Origin: Candidatus Pseudothioglobus singularis PS1
GTDB lineage: Bacteria; Pseudomonadota; Gammaproteobacteria; PS1; Pseudothioglobaceae
Direction of reading: 5' to 3'
NCBI RefSeq assembly: GCF_001281385.1
Contig: NZ_CP006911.1
Coordinates: 1,426,001-1,490,000 of the forward strand
Length of the DNA stretch: 64,000 bases
How positions within the stretch are numbered: the first letter of the stretch is position 1; every line of letters starts with the position of its first letter. The notes under the pieces were generated by a model. That model did no database searches. It worked only from the letters and a program-made list of their open reading frames with translations, and was not told the DNA's origin. Shown piece after piece: positions 54,921 through 63,998 of the stretch. Position numbers and translations under genes: made by a program.

Positions 54921-55097
54921 TATCTGTTGTGTTCGTGCTTGATTTATTTCCCTGAGCCGATTAAGTATAGAAAAGGAGATGAGATTGGTTACTTTTGTGT
55001 ATGCCCACCTTGAAGTGGGAAACCTACGGTAAACATCGAACTTCCGCCTTGAACCAGAATGGTTCAGGACCATGTCAACACGGCACAATGGACCCTC
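54921..55097 (+). ncRNA. ssrS: 6S RNA
   Basis: A small RNA that binds sigma-70 RNA polymerase holoenzyme by mimicking an open promoter. The closing stem pairs 54927-54942 (TTGTGTTCGTGCTTGA) with 55075-55088 (TCAACACGGCACAA) with two bulges. The conserved CCCTGAGCCGA at 54950-54960 and the GCCTTGAACC...GGTTCAGGA hairpin at 55046-55069 match E. coli 6S RNA, and an apical CCCAC/GTGGG hairpin is at 55004-55019. It lies directly upstream of ygfA, exactly as in E. coli. Ends are approximate; length is near the usual 184. Confidence 0.88.
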
Positions 55098-55172
55098 TAA
55101 TCTAATTATAAATAACCATTCTTTGCATTTTTTGTACTGCTAAAATTAGTACATATTTAAATAAATTGCCGA

Positions 55173-55727
55173 ATGAAAGAACTTCGAAAAAAACTAAGAA
55201 TCATTAGAAAGTCAATCGATACGCCAACTCGAAAAAAGCAAGGTAAAAAACTCCTGTATCAATGTCAAAAACATGCCATCTTCAGAAATGCGAAACATAT
55301 TGCAATTTTCACACCTAATGATGGTGAAATCGAAACTATTGACACCATAAATTTTTTAACACATCAGGGTTATTATGTATATTTGCCGATTCTTGTTGGG
55401 GAAAAACTAAAGTTTGCAAAGATGGGCAAACTATTTAGAAAGAATAGATTTGGTATAGATGAACCAATCTTTAGTCCTCTTGTTGGCGCTCATAAGATGG
55501 ATCTTATTCTGATGCCTCTCGTCGGATTTGATGCAAATAAAAATCGACTTGGAATGGGGGGAGGGTTCTATGATAAAACTCTGAGCTTTCATACAAAATT
55601 AAAGAATTTTCGAGTACCAAAATTATTTGGATTAGCATTTGATGCTCAAGAGGTGAGTCGTCTTTATTCTCAGCCCTGGGATGTTCCAGTCAATGGAATA
55701 GTCACTCCAACGCGATTTATACGTTAA
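55173..55727 (+). CDS. ygfA: 5-formyltetrahydrofolate cyclo-ligase
   Basis: A 184-residue enzyme recycling 5-formyl-THF to 5,10-methenyl-THF with ATP. LRKKLRIIRKSI at the start, IAIFTPNDGEIET, and the nucleotide loop NRLGMGGGFYDKTL are diagnostic. It lies 76 bases downstream of 6S RNA and in other gammaproteobacteria is partly transcribed with it. The stop overlaps the convergent UbiH-type gene by 4 bases. Confidence 0.93.
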   Translation: MKELRKKLRIIRKSIDTPTRKKQGKKLLYQCQKHAIFRNAKHIAIFTPNDGEIETIDTINFLTHQGYYVYLPILVGEKLKFAKMGKLFRKNRFGIDEPIFSPLVGAHKMDLILMPLVGFDANKNRLGMGGGFYDKTLSFHTKLKNFRVPKLFGLAFDAQEVSRLYSQPWDVPVNGIVTPTRFIR

Positions 55728-56896
55728 CTATTTTTATTCACTTTTCCTAAGGCTTGTCTTTGAAAAAAAGATTTTAGAATGGGAGTTTCATCAATTAAAT
55801 TCATTCCATAACCCCTAAGCCATCTTATTGATTCGTTATTCTCTTTGTAAATCCAGTCCAGTCCTGTCATGGTCTTTGACATCATTTCATTGTCTAGCCT
55901 TCTTGCTCTTGCATACTTTCGAAGAACAATAAAATCTCCCATTGGTTTGTCAATATTTTCGGATAACTGTTTACTTAGCTCGATGACATCAGAAAAGCCC
56001 AGATTTGCACCTTGGCCAGCCAGTGGATGAATATTGTGAGCAGCATCACCAATCAATGCTAAATTTTCAAGAACGTACTCTTTTGCACTTCTTGAGACCA
56101 AAGGAAAACTTTTCTTACTACTTTGAAGCTCCAAAGATCCAAATTGATACTCTGATGCCTCAGATAACATTTTATTGAATATACTTATTGTTGTTGTTTC
56201 AAGCTCATTAGCAAGTGTCTCTTTACAGGACCAAACAATCGAAGCCTGATTTTCTGATAGAGGCAATATGGCAAGAATACTATCTGTTAAAAATCTTTGC
56301 CATGTGGTATCCATCAAAGGCTTTTCACTTACAATATTTGCAATAATTGCTTTTTGTTGATAATCATGCTCGGTGACTTGAATCTCTGCCAAACCTCTTA
56401 CTTTTGAGTGAGGTCCATCTGCCCCAATTAAAAGGTTACATGAGTAATTTTCACCATTATCTAGATCTAACGTATAACCTGAGTCTGTTTTTGTGAGTTC
56501 AGTTAGCTTTGCATTAATCATGGTGACTTTAGATTGATCAACTGCATTAAAAAGGGCAGCTTGAATGAGATCATTCTCTACAATGTGACCTAAGTATTCA
56601 ATGCCTTCATCTTTTGCATAGAAATTAAGATGGCCATGTGAGTTTTGATCCCAAACTTTGGTGGCACTAAACCCTTTTTTTCTTTTTATCTTATCCCAGA
56701 CATTGATTGAACATAAAAAATCTTGGGTAGATGGTGTAATAGCGCTAACCCGGGTATGAAATGAGTCAGTTATTGTTGGATTAGAATTATTTGGGTCAAT
56801 AATTGCAATACTTAATTCCATTTTTTTTGATAGTTCAACCACTAATGAGAGTCCAATCATGCCGCCACCAACTATGATGACATCAAACTCTTTCAA
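55724..56896 (-). CDS. Ubiquinone biosynthesis FAD-dependent hydroxylase (UbiH/UbiF/VisC family)
   Basis: A 390-residue flavin monooxygenase. The three family motifs are seen: GGGMIGLSLVVELSK (FAD), LIGADGPHSKVRG (DG motif) and LIGDAAHNIHPLAGQGANLGFSDV (GD motif). It hydroxylates the ring of a ubiquinone precursor at the membrane. Sequence alone does not fix whether it acts at C5, C6 or C1 (UbiI, UbiF, UbiH). Its ATG follows the pmbA stop directly. Confidence 0.9.
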   Translation of the reverse strand: MKEFDVIIVGGGMIGLSLVVELSKKMELSIAIIDPNNSNPTITDSFHTRVSAITPSTQDFLCSINVWDKIKRKKGFSATKVWDQNSHGHLNFYAKDEGIEYLGHIVENDLIQAALFNAVDQSKVTMINAKLTELTKTDSGYTLDLDNGENYSCNLLIGADGPHSKVRGLAEIQVTEHDYQQKAIIANIVSEKPLMDTTWQRFLTDSILAILPLSENQASIVWSCKETLANELETTTISIFNKMLSEASEYQFGSLELQSSKKSFPLVSRSAKEYVLENLALIGDAAHNIHPLAGQGANLGFSDVIELSKQLSENIDKPMGDFIVLRKYARARRLDNEMMSKTMTGLDWIYKENNESIRWLRGYGMNLIDETPILKSFFQRQALGKVNKNS

Positions 56897-58213
56897 TTAC
56901 CCTTCCCCAGCAATTGTCATTTCACTTATCAAGGTGGTACCTACTTTTAGATTGCTTCTGAGATCAAAATCATTACCAACATAGGTAATGTTTTTAAGCA
57001 TATCCTTTAAGTTTCCAGCTATTGTGATGCCAGAGACTGGGTATTGAATCTCTCCATTTTCTACCCAAAAGCCGCTTGCCCCTCGAGAATAATCACCTGT
57101 TGTTGCATTGACACCATGCCCCATCAAGTCTGTAACAATGAGGCCTTTTTTGATTTCTTTGGTTAGCTCAGCAAGCCCCCCATCATAATTAGAATTAACT
57201 CTACAATTACTCACTCCTCCGGCATTTGCGGTAGTTTTTAAACCAAGTTGATTAGCAGAATATTGGCCCATCATGTAAGTTGAAACTATGCCATTTTCTA
57301 CAAAAAACTGCTTAGATTTTAATACACCGTCTAGGTCAAATGCTCTTGCTCCAAGTGTTTTAGCTTTTAATGGATCCTCAAATATACTGATCGATTCATT
57401 CAAAACAACCTTACCTAATGAGTCAAGAAGAAAAGAGGTTTTCTTGAATTGTCTTGAACCACTTAGAGCACCAAGCAATTGAGAGAATAAACCTGAGGAC
57501 TGTCTTGGTACAAAAATAACAGGACACTTCTGAGATTTTAAATTTCTTGAGCCAAGTTTTTGTTGTGCTAGGCTTGCTGCCTTTTGACCTATTTTAGAAG
57601 GGCTTATTAAATCATTTGAATCTATTGCAATTGAATACTCATAAGCAGTCTGCATTTCTGCATCTCTTTTAGCAATCAAAGAGCAGTGAAGAGAGTGTCT
57701 GGTATTTTTTATACTTGTAACTAATCCATTTGAATTTGCGTAATAAGTTTCACCCTCATAACTTGATAATTCAGCGCCATCAGAGTTATCAATTTCATTC
57801 TGCTCAAGTGCGATTTGTTCACATTCTGTGGCAATTTCTATACTCTGCTTAGCTTCCAATTTCCATGGATGATAAAGATCCAAATCAGGTGCATCCCAAG
57901 CCATTTTATCTTTTGGCGCCAAACCATTAAATGGATCCTCTTGAGTGTATTTAGCAATCATACAAGCTGAATCAATAGCTTTTTTTAAGCTTTCTTTGCT
58001 AAGATCAACACTGGTCGCTTGACCTTTATTCTTTCCAAAATAGACACTGACATCAAAACTTGTATCCAAGTGATATTGAAGTGTTTCTACATTTGACAAT
58101 CTTACTGCGGTTGAAACTCCTGAGCTCCTACCAATAGAAAACTCGAAATCGCTCGCTTTATTTTGCTTAATGAGGTCGATGACTAATTGCGTTGTCTGTT
58201 CTAGTGAATTCAT
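56897..58213 (-). CDS. pmbA: Metalloprotease PmbA/TldE
   Basis: A 438-residue member of the TldD/PmbA family. RSSGVSTAVRLSNVET near the N-terminus, SYEGETYYANSNG and the C-terminal TGDYSRGASGFWVENGEIQYPVSGITIAGNL are typical. PmbA (TldE) forms a heterodimer with TldD, which carries the zinc site, and the pair degrades unfolded or modified peptides. TldD is not in the window. Co-transcribed with the downstream UbiH-type gene. Confidence 0.94.
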   Translation of the reverse strand: MNSLEQTTQLVIDLIKQNKASDFEFSIGRSSGVSTAVRLSNVETLQYHLDTSFDVSVYFGKNKGQATSVDLSKESLKKAIDSACMIAKYTQEDPFNGLAPKDKMAWDAPDLDLYHPWKLEAKQSIEIATECEQIALEQNEIDNSDGAELSSYEGETYYANSNGLVTSIKNTRHSLHCSLIAKRDAEMQTAYEYSIAIDSNDLISPSKIGQKAASLAQQKLGSRNLKSQKCPVIFVPRQSSGLFSQLLGALSGSRQFKKTSFLLDSLGKVVLNESISIFEDPLKAKTLGARAFDLDGVLKSKQFFVENGIVSTYMMGQYSANQLGLKTTANAGGVSNCRVNSNYDGGLAELTKEIKKGLIVTDLMGHGVNATTGDYSRGASGFWVENGEIQYPVSGITIAGNLKDMLKNITYVGNDFDLRSNLKVGTTLISEMTIAGEG

Positions 58214-58269
58214 AATGCTGGATTATACTAACTGACTGATATTAAATGAAGCCTCAATGATTGCTTTTT

Positions 58270-59118
58270 TCATTCTTTAACTTTGTGATCACTCAGCTTA
58301 TGTTGAACTTCAAGAAGGTGTAGCCTACGGTTGTCTGTTTTTAAAACTTTGAATTGGAATCCATGAAGACTGATTTCACTCATTTGTTCGGGCAAGTAAC
58401 TAAAGCCAGAGATAACTAATCCGGCAACAGTATCATAATCATCACTAGCAATACTCGAATTAAAAAACTCATTAAATTCTGTCAATGTTGTGTTGGCTTG
58501 AAGCAAATAACGACCATCGCCATAATCTATAATGTTGTCTTCTTCTTTATCATGTTCGTCTTCAATTTCTCCAACAATTTGCTCTATGACATCCTCTAAA
58601 GTTACCAATCCAGCTATTTCACCATACTCATCAAGTACTATTGCCATATGTGATTTATTTTGTTGAAACTCACGCAGTAAAGCTCCCAATGGCTTACTTT
58701 CAGGGACAGATAAAGCGTCTCGAAGATACTCTTTGTAGTTAAATTCTTCCTCTTGGTTCTGTGCAAAATGTGACAGCAAATCTTTAGCTAAAACAACACC
58801 TAAAATTGAGTCTTGCTCTTCGTTATGAATTGGAAATCTTGAGTGAGACGATGCCACCATAACCTGGAGGAGATTTTTTGTAGTTGCCTCAGAATCAATC
58901 ATGATCATCTTTGATCGTGGAACCATGACATCACGCACTTTTAAACTTTCAACCTGCAATGCTCCCTCAATAACTGACCTACTGTAAGGGTCAATTACGA
59001 GATTCTCTTCAGCCTCCTCTAAGGCCTGCATTAGTTGTGCTCTTGGTTTTAAAGTTTTAGGAAAAAACTTATCAAATAACTTAAAAAATGATCTACTCGG
59101 AGGTTTGTCGTCGCTCAT
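58270..59118 (-). CDS. corC: CorC/HlyC family transporter-associated protein
   Basis: A 282-residue cytosolic protein with two CBS domains (about residues 65-190; VRDVMVPRSKMIMID, HSRFPIHNEEQDSILGVVLAKDLL, MAIVLDEYGEIAGLVTLEDVIEQIVGEI) and a C-terminal CorC_HlyC domain. It lacks the membrane domain of larger CNNM proteins, so it matches E. coli CorC (292), linked to magnesium/cobalt homeostasis. lnt and ybeY, the usual neighbours, are absent. Confidence 0.91.
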   Translation of the reverse strand: MSDDKPPSRSFFKLFDKFFPKTLKPRAQLMQALEEAEENLVIDPYSRSVIEGALQVESLKVRDVMVPRSKMIMIDSEATTKNLLQVMVASSHSRFPIHNEEQDSILGVVLAKDLLSHFAQNQEEEFNYKEYLRDALSVPESKPLGALLREFQQNKSHMAIVLDEYGEIAGLVTLEDVIEQIVGEIEDEHDKEEDNIIDYGDGRYLLQANTTLTEFNEFFNSSIASDDYDTVAGLVISGFSYLPEQMSEISLHGFQFKVLKTDNRRLHLLEVQHKLSDHKVKE

Positions 59119-59160
59119 AAAATTATTAAATGTGTTATGGGTGATCTATTTTACCTTGAA

Positions 59161-59457
59161 TTAGGCCTTTTTATTGACTCGCATTGCCTTACCCTCAGCT
59201 GCCCTCTCTTTACGAACTTTTTTTGGATCAGCAATGAGCGGTCTATAAATCTCAACTCTGTCTTTCTCTCTCAGTATTGTCTCTAAGGTTGCGAATTTTG
59301 AAAAAATACCTACTCTGTCTTTATATAAATCAATTTCCTTATAAGTATCAAGAATACCTGATGCCAAAACTGCCTCTTTAAGTGTTGTACCATTGTCTAC
59401 CTCAATACTAATAAGGCTTTGCTTGTTAGCTATGGCATAAGCCACCTCAACTATCAT
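59161..59457 (-). CDS. RnfH/RatB family protein (UPF0125)
   Basis: A 98-residue ubiquitin-like fold protein: [33 protein letters not shown], and [21 protein letters not shown] are near-diagnostic. The frame is open to a GTG three codons upstream; the ATG at 59457 is chosen because it begins as the family does. It overlaps hisA by 11 bases. ratA/smpB, typical neighbours, and rnf genes are not present here. Function unknown. Confidence 0.88.
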   Translation of the reverse strand: MIVEVAYAIANKQSLISIEVDNGTTLKEAVLASGILDTYKEIDLYKDRVGIFSKFATLETILREKDRVEIYRPLIADPKKVRKERAAEGKAMRVNKKA

Positions 59458-60184
59458 AAATATCACTCATTGTTTGGGCATCATTGAAGTCTAGCTGCCC
59501 CTCATATATAGCCCTTCCAGTTATAGCACCCATTATCCCATGATGTGCATTTTTCAAAAGTGCCGCTATATCATCCAGATTAGTTATCCCGCCAGATGCA
59601 ATGATTGGAATCGATGTTTTTTTAGCAAGATTTGCAGTAGCTTCAACATTGACACCTTGCATCATCCCATCCCTTGCAATGTCAGTATAAACAATAGAAT
59701 TAACTCCATACTGTTCATATTTTTTTGATAGTTCTACAACATCTATATCTGTTTGTTTTGCCCAACCATCTGTAGCAACAAGACCATTATTGGCATCAAG
59801 GCCCACAATAATTTTATTAGGAAACTCATCACAAAGTTTTTCCACAAAATCAGGATTGGTTACTGCCATAGTTCCAATGATGAGATAGCTTATCCCTGCT
59901 TCAATATATGCATTTGCAGTCTGTAAATTACGAATACCTCCGCCAATTTGTACTGGAAGATTTGGGAAAGACCTAGTAATCTCATTGACACAGTCTGCAT
60001 TTATAGATTTACCCTCAAAGGCGCCATTGAGGTCAACCAAATGAAGTCTTCTTGCTCCCTCTGCAACCCATTTGGAAGCCATTTCAGTAGGGTTATTTGA
60101 AAAAACAGTTGTATCCTCCATGTTCCCTTTACGGAGGCGGACACATTGACCATCTTTTAAGTCGATCGCAGGAATAATAATCAT
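59447..60184 (-). CDS. hisA: Phosphoribosylformimino-5-aminoimidazole carboxamide ribotide isomerase
   Basis: A 245-residue TIM-barrel isomerase, step 4 of histidine synthesis. [18 protein letters not shown] carries the catalytic Asp8 and [15 protein letters not shown] the second acid; [13 protein letters not shown] and [13 protein letters not shown] are phosphate-binding loops. Same length as E. coli HisA. It is separated from hisBH and hisC in this genome and leads a short run with rnfH. Confidence 0.97.
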   Translation of the reverse strand: MIIIPAIDLKDGQCVRLRKGNMEDTTVFSNNPTEMASKWVAEGARRLHLVDLNGAFEGKSINADCVNEITRSFPNLPVQIGGGIRNLQTANAYIEAGISYLIIGTMAVTNPDFVEKLCDEFPNKIIVGLDANNGLVATDGWAKQTDIDVVELSKKYEQYGVNSIVYTDIARDGMMQGVNVEATANLAKKTSIPIIASGGITNLDDIAALLKNAHHGIMGAITGRAIYEGQLDFNDAQTMSDIYDS

Positions 60185-60275
60185 AAGGATATTTATTTGG
60201 CTAAGAAGTTTTATTTGTGAGTTAAATTATACTCTATGCTCTGGAAACAGAGGCTCCATAACGAAAATCGAATAA

Positions 60276-61301
60276 TTAATCCACCGGTAGAAGCTCTTCA
60301 AGACTCCATCGAGGCTTAATGGTTATTTCATAATTTTGATTACTTTGGCCTGCGAGGAATCTATAGTGGCCAGCTAAAGCAATCATCGCACCGTTATCCG
60401 TACAAAAATCTAGCGCAGGATAAAAAACACTTGCATTATTTTTTGTTGTCATCTCATTCAAAGATTCACGCAGGGACAAATTAGCGCTAACTCCACCAGC
60501 CACCACAAGTGTTTTATATCCAGTTTGTTTAAGCGCTCTATTGCATTTTATTGTTAATGTTTCAGTGGCTGCAACTTCAAATGCTTTAGCAATATTAGCT
60601 TTCTCTTCAGGGAAGTCAATGAATGTGTTTCTTGCGTATGTCTTCAAACCACTAAAACTAAAATCAAGTCCGGGTCTATCTGTCATGGGTCTTGGAAAAG
60701 TGAATCGATTCTTGTCACCTTGTTTAGCCAGATTTGCCAGAGCAGGACCACCTGGATAACCCAAACCAAGTATTTTTGCAGTTTTATCAAACCCCTCACC
60801 AACTGCATCATCCAGTGACTCTCCTAGAATTTTATATTCACCAATTCTAGGAACATCGACAAGCAATGTATGGCCTCCAGAAACTAAAAGTGCTACAAAA
60901 GGAAATTCAGGCCTTTCAACCTCTAAAAGTGGTGCTAAAAGATGTCCTTCCATATGATGAACACCTAATGCAGGGATACTTAGACCCCATGCTAAACTCT
61001 GAGCAATTGAACCACCAACTAAAAGTGCTCCCGATAAGCCTGGTCCAGCAGTATATGCAATGCCAGTTAGTTCATTTAATTTAATTCCACTCTCATTAAG
61101 AGCCTCTTTAATCAAGGGTATGGCTCTTTGAATATGGTCTCTAGAAGCTAGTTCTGGAACTACACCACCATATTCTGCATGAAGACTCACTTGGGAAAAT
61201 AACTTATGTGAAATTAGGCCGCCCTCACTAGTATAAATCCCGATTCCTGTTTCATCACAAGAGGATTCAATCCCCAAAGTAATAAGATTATTACTAACCA
61301 C
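60276..61301 (-). CDS. tsaD: tRNA N6-adenosine threonylcarbamoyltransferase
   Basis: A 341-residue ASKHA-fold enzyme transferring threonylcarbamoyl to A37 of ANN-decoding tRNAs (t6A). [14 protein letters not shown], metal ligands in [20 protein letters not shown] and [13 protein letters not shown] are intact. The frame opens at GTG 61313, but the GTG at 61301 has a perfect AGGTGA ribosome site 8 bases before it inside lptB and yields a length nearer E. coli's 337. It overlaps lptB by 8 bases. TcdA (17.2 kb) acts on its product. Confidence 0.95.
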   Translation of the reverse strand: MVSNNLITLGIESSCDETGIGIYTSEGGLISHKLFSQVSLHAEYGGVVPELASRDHIQRAIPLIKEALNESGIKLNELTGIAYTAGPGLSGALLVGGSIAQSLAWGLSIPALGVHHMEGHLLAPLLEVERPEFPFVALLVSGGHTLLVDVPRIGEYKILGESLDDAVGEGFDKTAKILGLGYPGGPALANLAKQGDKNRFTFPRPMTDRPGLDFSFSGLKTYARNTFIDFPEEKANIAKAFEVAATETLTIKCNRALKQTGYKTLVVAGGVSANLSLRESLNEMTTKNNASVFYPALDFCTDNGAMIALAGHYRFLAGQSNQNYEITIKPRWSLEELLPVD

Positions 61302-62025
61302 CAACGCTCTCACCTAAGTAAACTTTTTTAACTTCTTCATTAGCCAAAATTGCATCTTTGCCGCCCTGAGCTATGATTTTTCCTGCACTTAAGACATAAG
61401 AATGATTACACGTATCAAGCATTTCCCTATAGTTGTGATCAGTAATTAATATCCCAATTCCTTTATCTCTAAGTTGATAAATTATTTCTTGAATATCACC
61501 AACTGAGATTGGATCAATGCCGGCAAATGGTTCATCTAATAAAATGAATTTTGGATCCATCGCTAAAGCTCTAGCAATTTCAACCCTTCTTCGCTCTCCA
61601 CCAGATAAGGTAATGCCCTTTATATGGCGAACATGCTCAACCTTAAATTCGGATAAAAGTTCTTCGAGTCTTGCAGGCCTATCTTTTTCTGCAACCGATT
61701 TGTTCATTTCTAAGACTGCCATAATATTGTCTTCGACGCTTAGCTTACGGAAAATAGATGGCTCCTGAGGAAGGTATCCAAGACCCAGCTTTGCACGCTT
61801 ATGCATTGGCATATGGCCGATGCTCTTATTGTCCAGAGTTACTTCACCCCTGCTCGACCTTACAAGGCCACAAGTTATATAGAAGCACGTTGTCTTACCA
61901 GCACCATTTGGACCCAGCAAACCAACAATTTCACCACCTTTAACAGAAAATGAAACATCATTAACAACCTCACGACGTGCATATTTTTTATAAAGATTTT
62001 TAACTTCTAACTGGTGATTTACCAT
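61294..62025 (-). CDS. lptB: LPS export ABC transporter ATP-binding protein
   Basis: A 243-residue ATPase powering lipopolysaccharide extraction by Lpt[51 protein letters not shown] and [19 protein letters not shown] match LptB closely. The frame opens at a TTG three codons upstream; the ATG at 62025 is preferred. lptA and lptC, normally upstream, are absent; tsaD follows instead of rpoN. Confidence 0.95.
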   Translation of the reverse strand: MVNHQLEVKNLYKKYARREVVNDVSFSVKGGEIVGLLGPNGAGKTTCFYITCGLVRSSRGEVTLDNKSIGHMPMHKRAKLGLGYLPQEPSIFRKLSVEDNIMAVLEMNKSVAEKDRPARLEELLSEFKVEHVRHIKGITLSGGERRRVEIARALAMDPKFILLDEPFAGIDPISVGDIQEIIYQLRDKGIGILITDHNYREMLDTCNHSYVLSAGKIIAQGGKDAILANEEVKKVYLGESVGG

Positions 62026-62062
62026 TCCAATCAAGCGGCTATATGATAGAAACTATCTTACC

Positions 62063-62818
62063 CTAAATGTACTCAATATGGATAGAGCTATAAACCTCTT
62101 TTACGCCTTCTGTTGTTGAAATCCTAAGCGCCCCATGCTCAGTAATTCCATCCACTTCACCTTCAAAAATTTCTTTTGAATCTTTTGATCTAATTTTGAC
62201 CCCTTTGAGCATATCATAATCGTTCCACTCTGATAGCAGAGTAGAGAGCCCCTTGCTTTCAAAATCTTTGGTCATGGCTAATATATTTTTAATGAATGCA
62301 GCAGTTAATGTGTCAAAACTAGGTAATTTTTTTAAAATTTGTGCCAAATCAGTCCATGGGATATCAATATTAATTTTTTGATCCAACTGATAATTAACTC
62401 CAACTCCAATAACTACATACTGTGCCTCTTTATGAATATTATTTTCCATCAAAATGCCTGCTAACTTGTTAATTCCATAATAAACATCATTAGGCCACTT
62501 AATTTTTAAACCTTCAAGTTGGCATTCCTCCTCTATGGATTTAATAATGGCCATTCCAATCACTAAACTGAGTCCATTTAGATTTGTATCAATATTAAAA
62601 CATTTGCGAAGTGAGAAGAGAATACTGCCATCTTTTTGGGATGCCCAGCCTCTTCCATGTTGACCTTTCCCCATAGTTTGTTCTCTAGTTACACAAAGCT
62701 GTGTTCTTTTTGAATAGGGAACCTTTGTCAGGTAAGAACTTGTGCTCTCTATTGAATCAAAAAAATGACAATCAATATCATCTTCTATTAACTTCCTTAA
62801 AGAAGAATAATGATCCAT
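62063..62818 (-). CDS. birA: Biotin--[acetyl-CoA-carboxylase] ligase, catalytic form
   Basis: A 251-residue enzyme attaching biotin to AccB. The biotinyl-AMP loop GKGQHGRGWASQKDGSILFSL, IKWPNDVYYGINKLAGILMEN and GVGVNYQL are present, with an SH3-like C-terminal domain. It starts almost at the catalytic domain, so the DNA-binding winged helix of E. coli BirA (321 residues) is missing and it should not repress biotin genes. Overlaps dgkA by 22 bases. Confidence 0.92.
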   Translation of the reverse strand: MDHYSSLRKLIEDDIDCHFFDSIESTSSYLTKVPYSKRTQLCVTREQTMGKGQHGRGWASQKDGSILFSLRKCFNIDTNLNGLSLVIGMAIIKSIEEECQLEGLKIKWPNDVYYGINKLAGILMENNIHKEAQYVVIGVGVNYQLDQKINIDIPWTDLAQILKKLPSFDTLTAAFIKNILAMTKDFESKGLSTLLSEWNDYDMLKGVKIRSKDSKEIFEGEVDGITEHGALRISTTEGVKEVYSSIHIEYI

Positions 62819-63159
62819 GTGAACAAGAAAATAATTAGTGAGATTAGAACTGCTGCTGACGCTACATCTTTAGCAAAACCTGACAGCTCATGGTGTTCAA
62901 GGCTAACTCTATCAACAACTGCTTCAATAGCAGAGTTTAACATTTCAACAATTAAAACTAAAAATATAGGAAAAATAAGAAGTACTTTTTCGATTGAGGA
63001 TTCACCAAGCCAGTAACCAATTGGAACCAAAAAAACGGCTAACCATACTTCAAGCCTAAACGCGTATTCTGATTGATAACATGCCTTTAAACCCTGAGCT
63101 GAATAGATAGAAGCAGACCAAAGTTTTTTTATACCAGTCGGTTTTTGATTTTCTGTCAT
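62797..63159 (-). CDS. dgkA: Diacylglycerol kinase
   Basis: A 120-residue inner-membrane enzyme with three transmembrane helices phosphorylating diacylglycerol. EYAFRLEVWLAVFLVPIGYWL and the catalytic stretch VEMLNSAIEAVVDR are diagnostic. The frame opens at a TTG five codons upstream; ATG 63159 gives a length close to E. coli DgkA (122). Coupled to birA through overlap. Confidence 0.93.
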   Translation of the reverse strand: MTENQKPTGIKKLWSASIYSAQGLKACYQSEYAFRLEVWLAVFLVPIGYWLGESSIEKVLLIFPIFLVLIVEMLNSAIEAVVDRVSLEHHELSGFAKDVASAAVLISLIIFLFTWIIILL

Positions 63160-63254
63160 ATAATTAGCATCCAAATTAGACTCGACAGGCGAGTCACAAT
63201 AATTTGTTAAAATATTAAGATTGATTTTACAATAAAAAAATTTAGTGGTTGATT

Positions 63255-63998
63255 ATGAAAATTGCATTAGGCGTTGAATATTTTGGTAAGAATTTTCATG
63301 GCTGGCAAGTTCAAAAATCTGGCCTTCGAACTGTACAGAGCTCTGTTGAAGCATCTTTATCAAAAGTAGCAAACCACCCTGTGCGTGTATTTTGTAGTGG
63401 AAGAACAGACGCAGGAGTTCATGCCATGGAACAAGTCATTCATTTTGAAACGTCAGTAATTAGAACAGAACGCGCGTGGCTTTTTGGTGGGAATGTTAAC
63501 CTTCCAAGTGATGTCAACTTTAAATGGGTTAAGGAGGTGAGTGATGACTTTCATGCAAGGTTTAGTGCTTTTGCAAGATCCTATGAATACAAGATCCATC
63601 ATAATCCTGTTAGATCATCACTTAAAGGGGATTATTATTTGTGGGAGCCAAGATCTCTAGATATAACTAAGATGCAAACAGCTGCAGATTTACTGGTTGG
63701 AGAGCATGACTTTTCTTGTTTTAGAGGAAGCCTGTGTCAGGCAAAATCACCAATTAAAACGATTGAATATATTCAAATTGAATCATCTACAGACGAGATG
63801 ATCATCAGCATTAAGGCGAATGCCTTCCTTCATCATATGGTTCGAAATATTGTTGGAACCCTTTTAAAAATTGGAAGGGGTGAGAAGAATATTGAGTGGA
63901 TGACATCTGTATTGGCAAGTAAAGATCGAAGAGAGGCGGGGCCAACTGCAGAGCCACAAGGCCTTTATTTTATCAAAGCATTCTATGAAGAGATTTAA
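63255..63998 (+). CDS. truA: tRNA pseudouridine synthase A
   Basis: A 247-residue enzyme making pseudouridine at positions 38-40 of the tRNA anticodon arm. The catalytic aspartate lies in GRTDAGVHAMEQVIHF; YFGKNFHGWQ, ARSYEYKI and FLHHMVRNIVGTLL are family motifs. The ATG at 63255 is preferred over a TTG two codons upstream. The gene ends two bases before the window edge, so it is complete. Confidence 0.96.
   Translation: MKIALGVEYFGKNFHGWQVQKSGLRTVQSSVEASLSKVANHPVRVFCSGRTDAGVHAMEQVIHFETSVIRTERAWLFGGNVNLPSDVNFKWVKEVSDDFHARFSAFARSYEYKIHHNPVRSSLKGDYYLWEPRSLDITKMQTAADLLVGEHDFSCFRGSLCQAKSPIKTIEYIQIESSTDEMIISIKANAFLHHMVRNIVGTLLKIGRGEKNIEWMTSVLASKDRREAGPTAEPQGLYFIKAFYEEI

Noticed and set aside
54894-55088. 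64-codon ORF on the minus strand in the marC-ygfA gap
   Set aside because: The region matches 6S RNA on the plus strand in sequence and structure. The ORF has no recognisable product.
60238-60254. GCTCTG-GAAA-CAGAGGC hairpin between tsaD and hisA as a terminator
   Set aside because: The stem is only five pairs and no T-run follows on the minus strand, so I do not call it a terminator.
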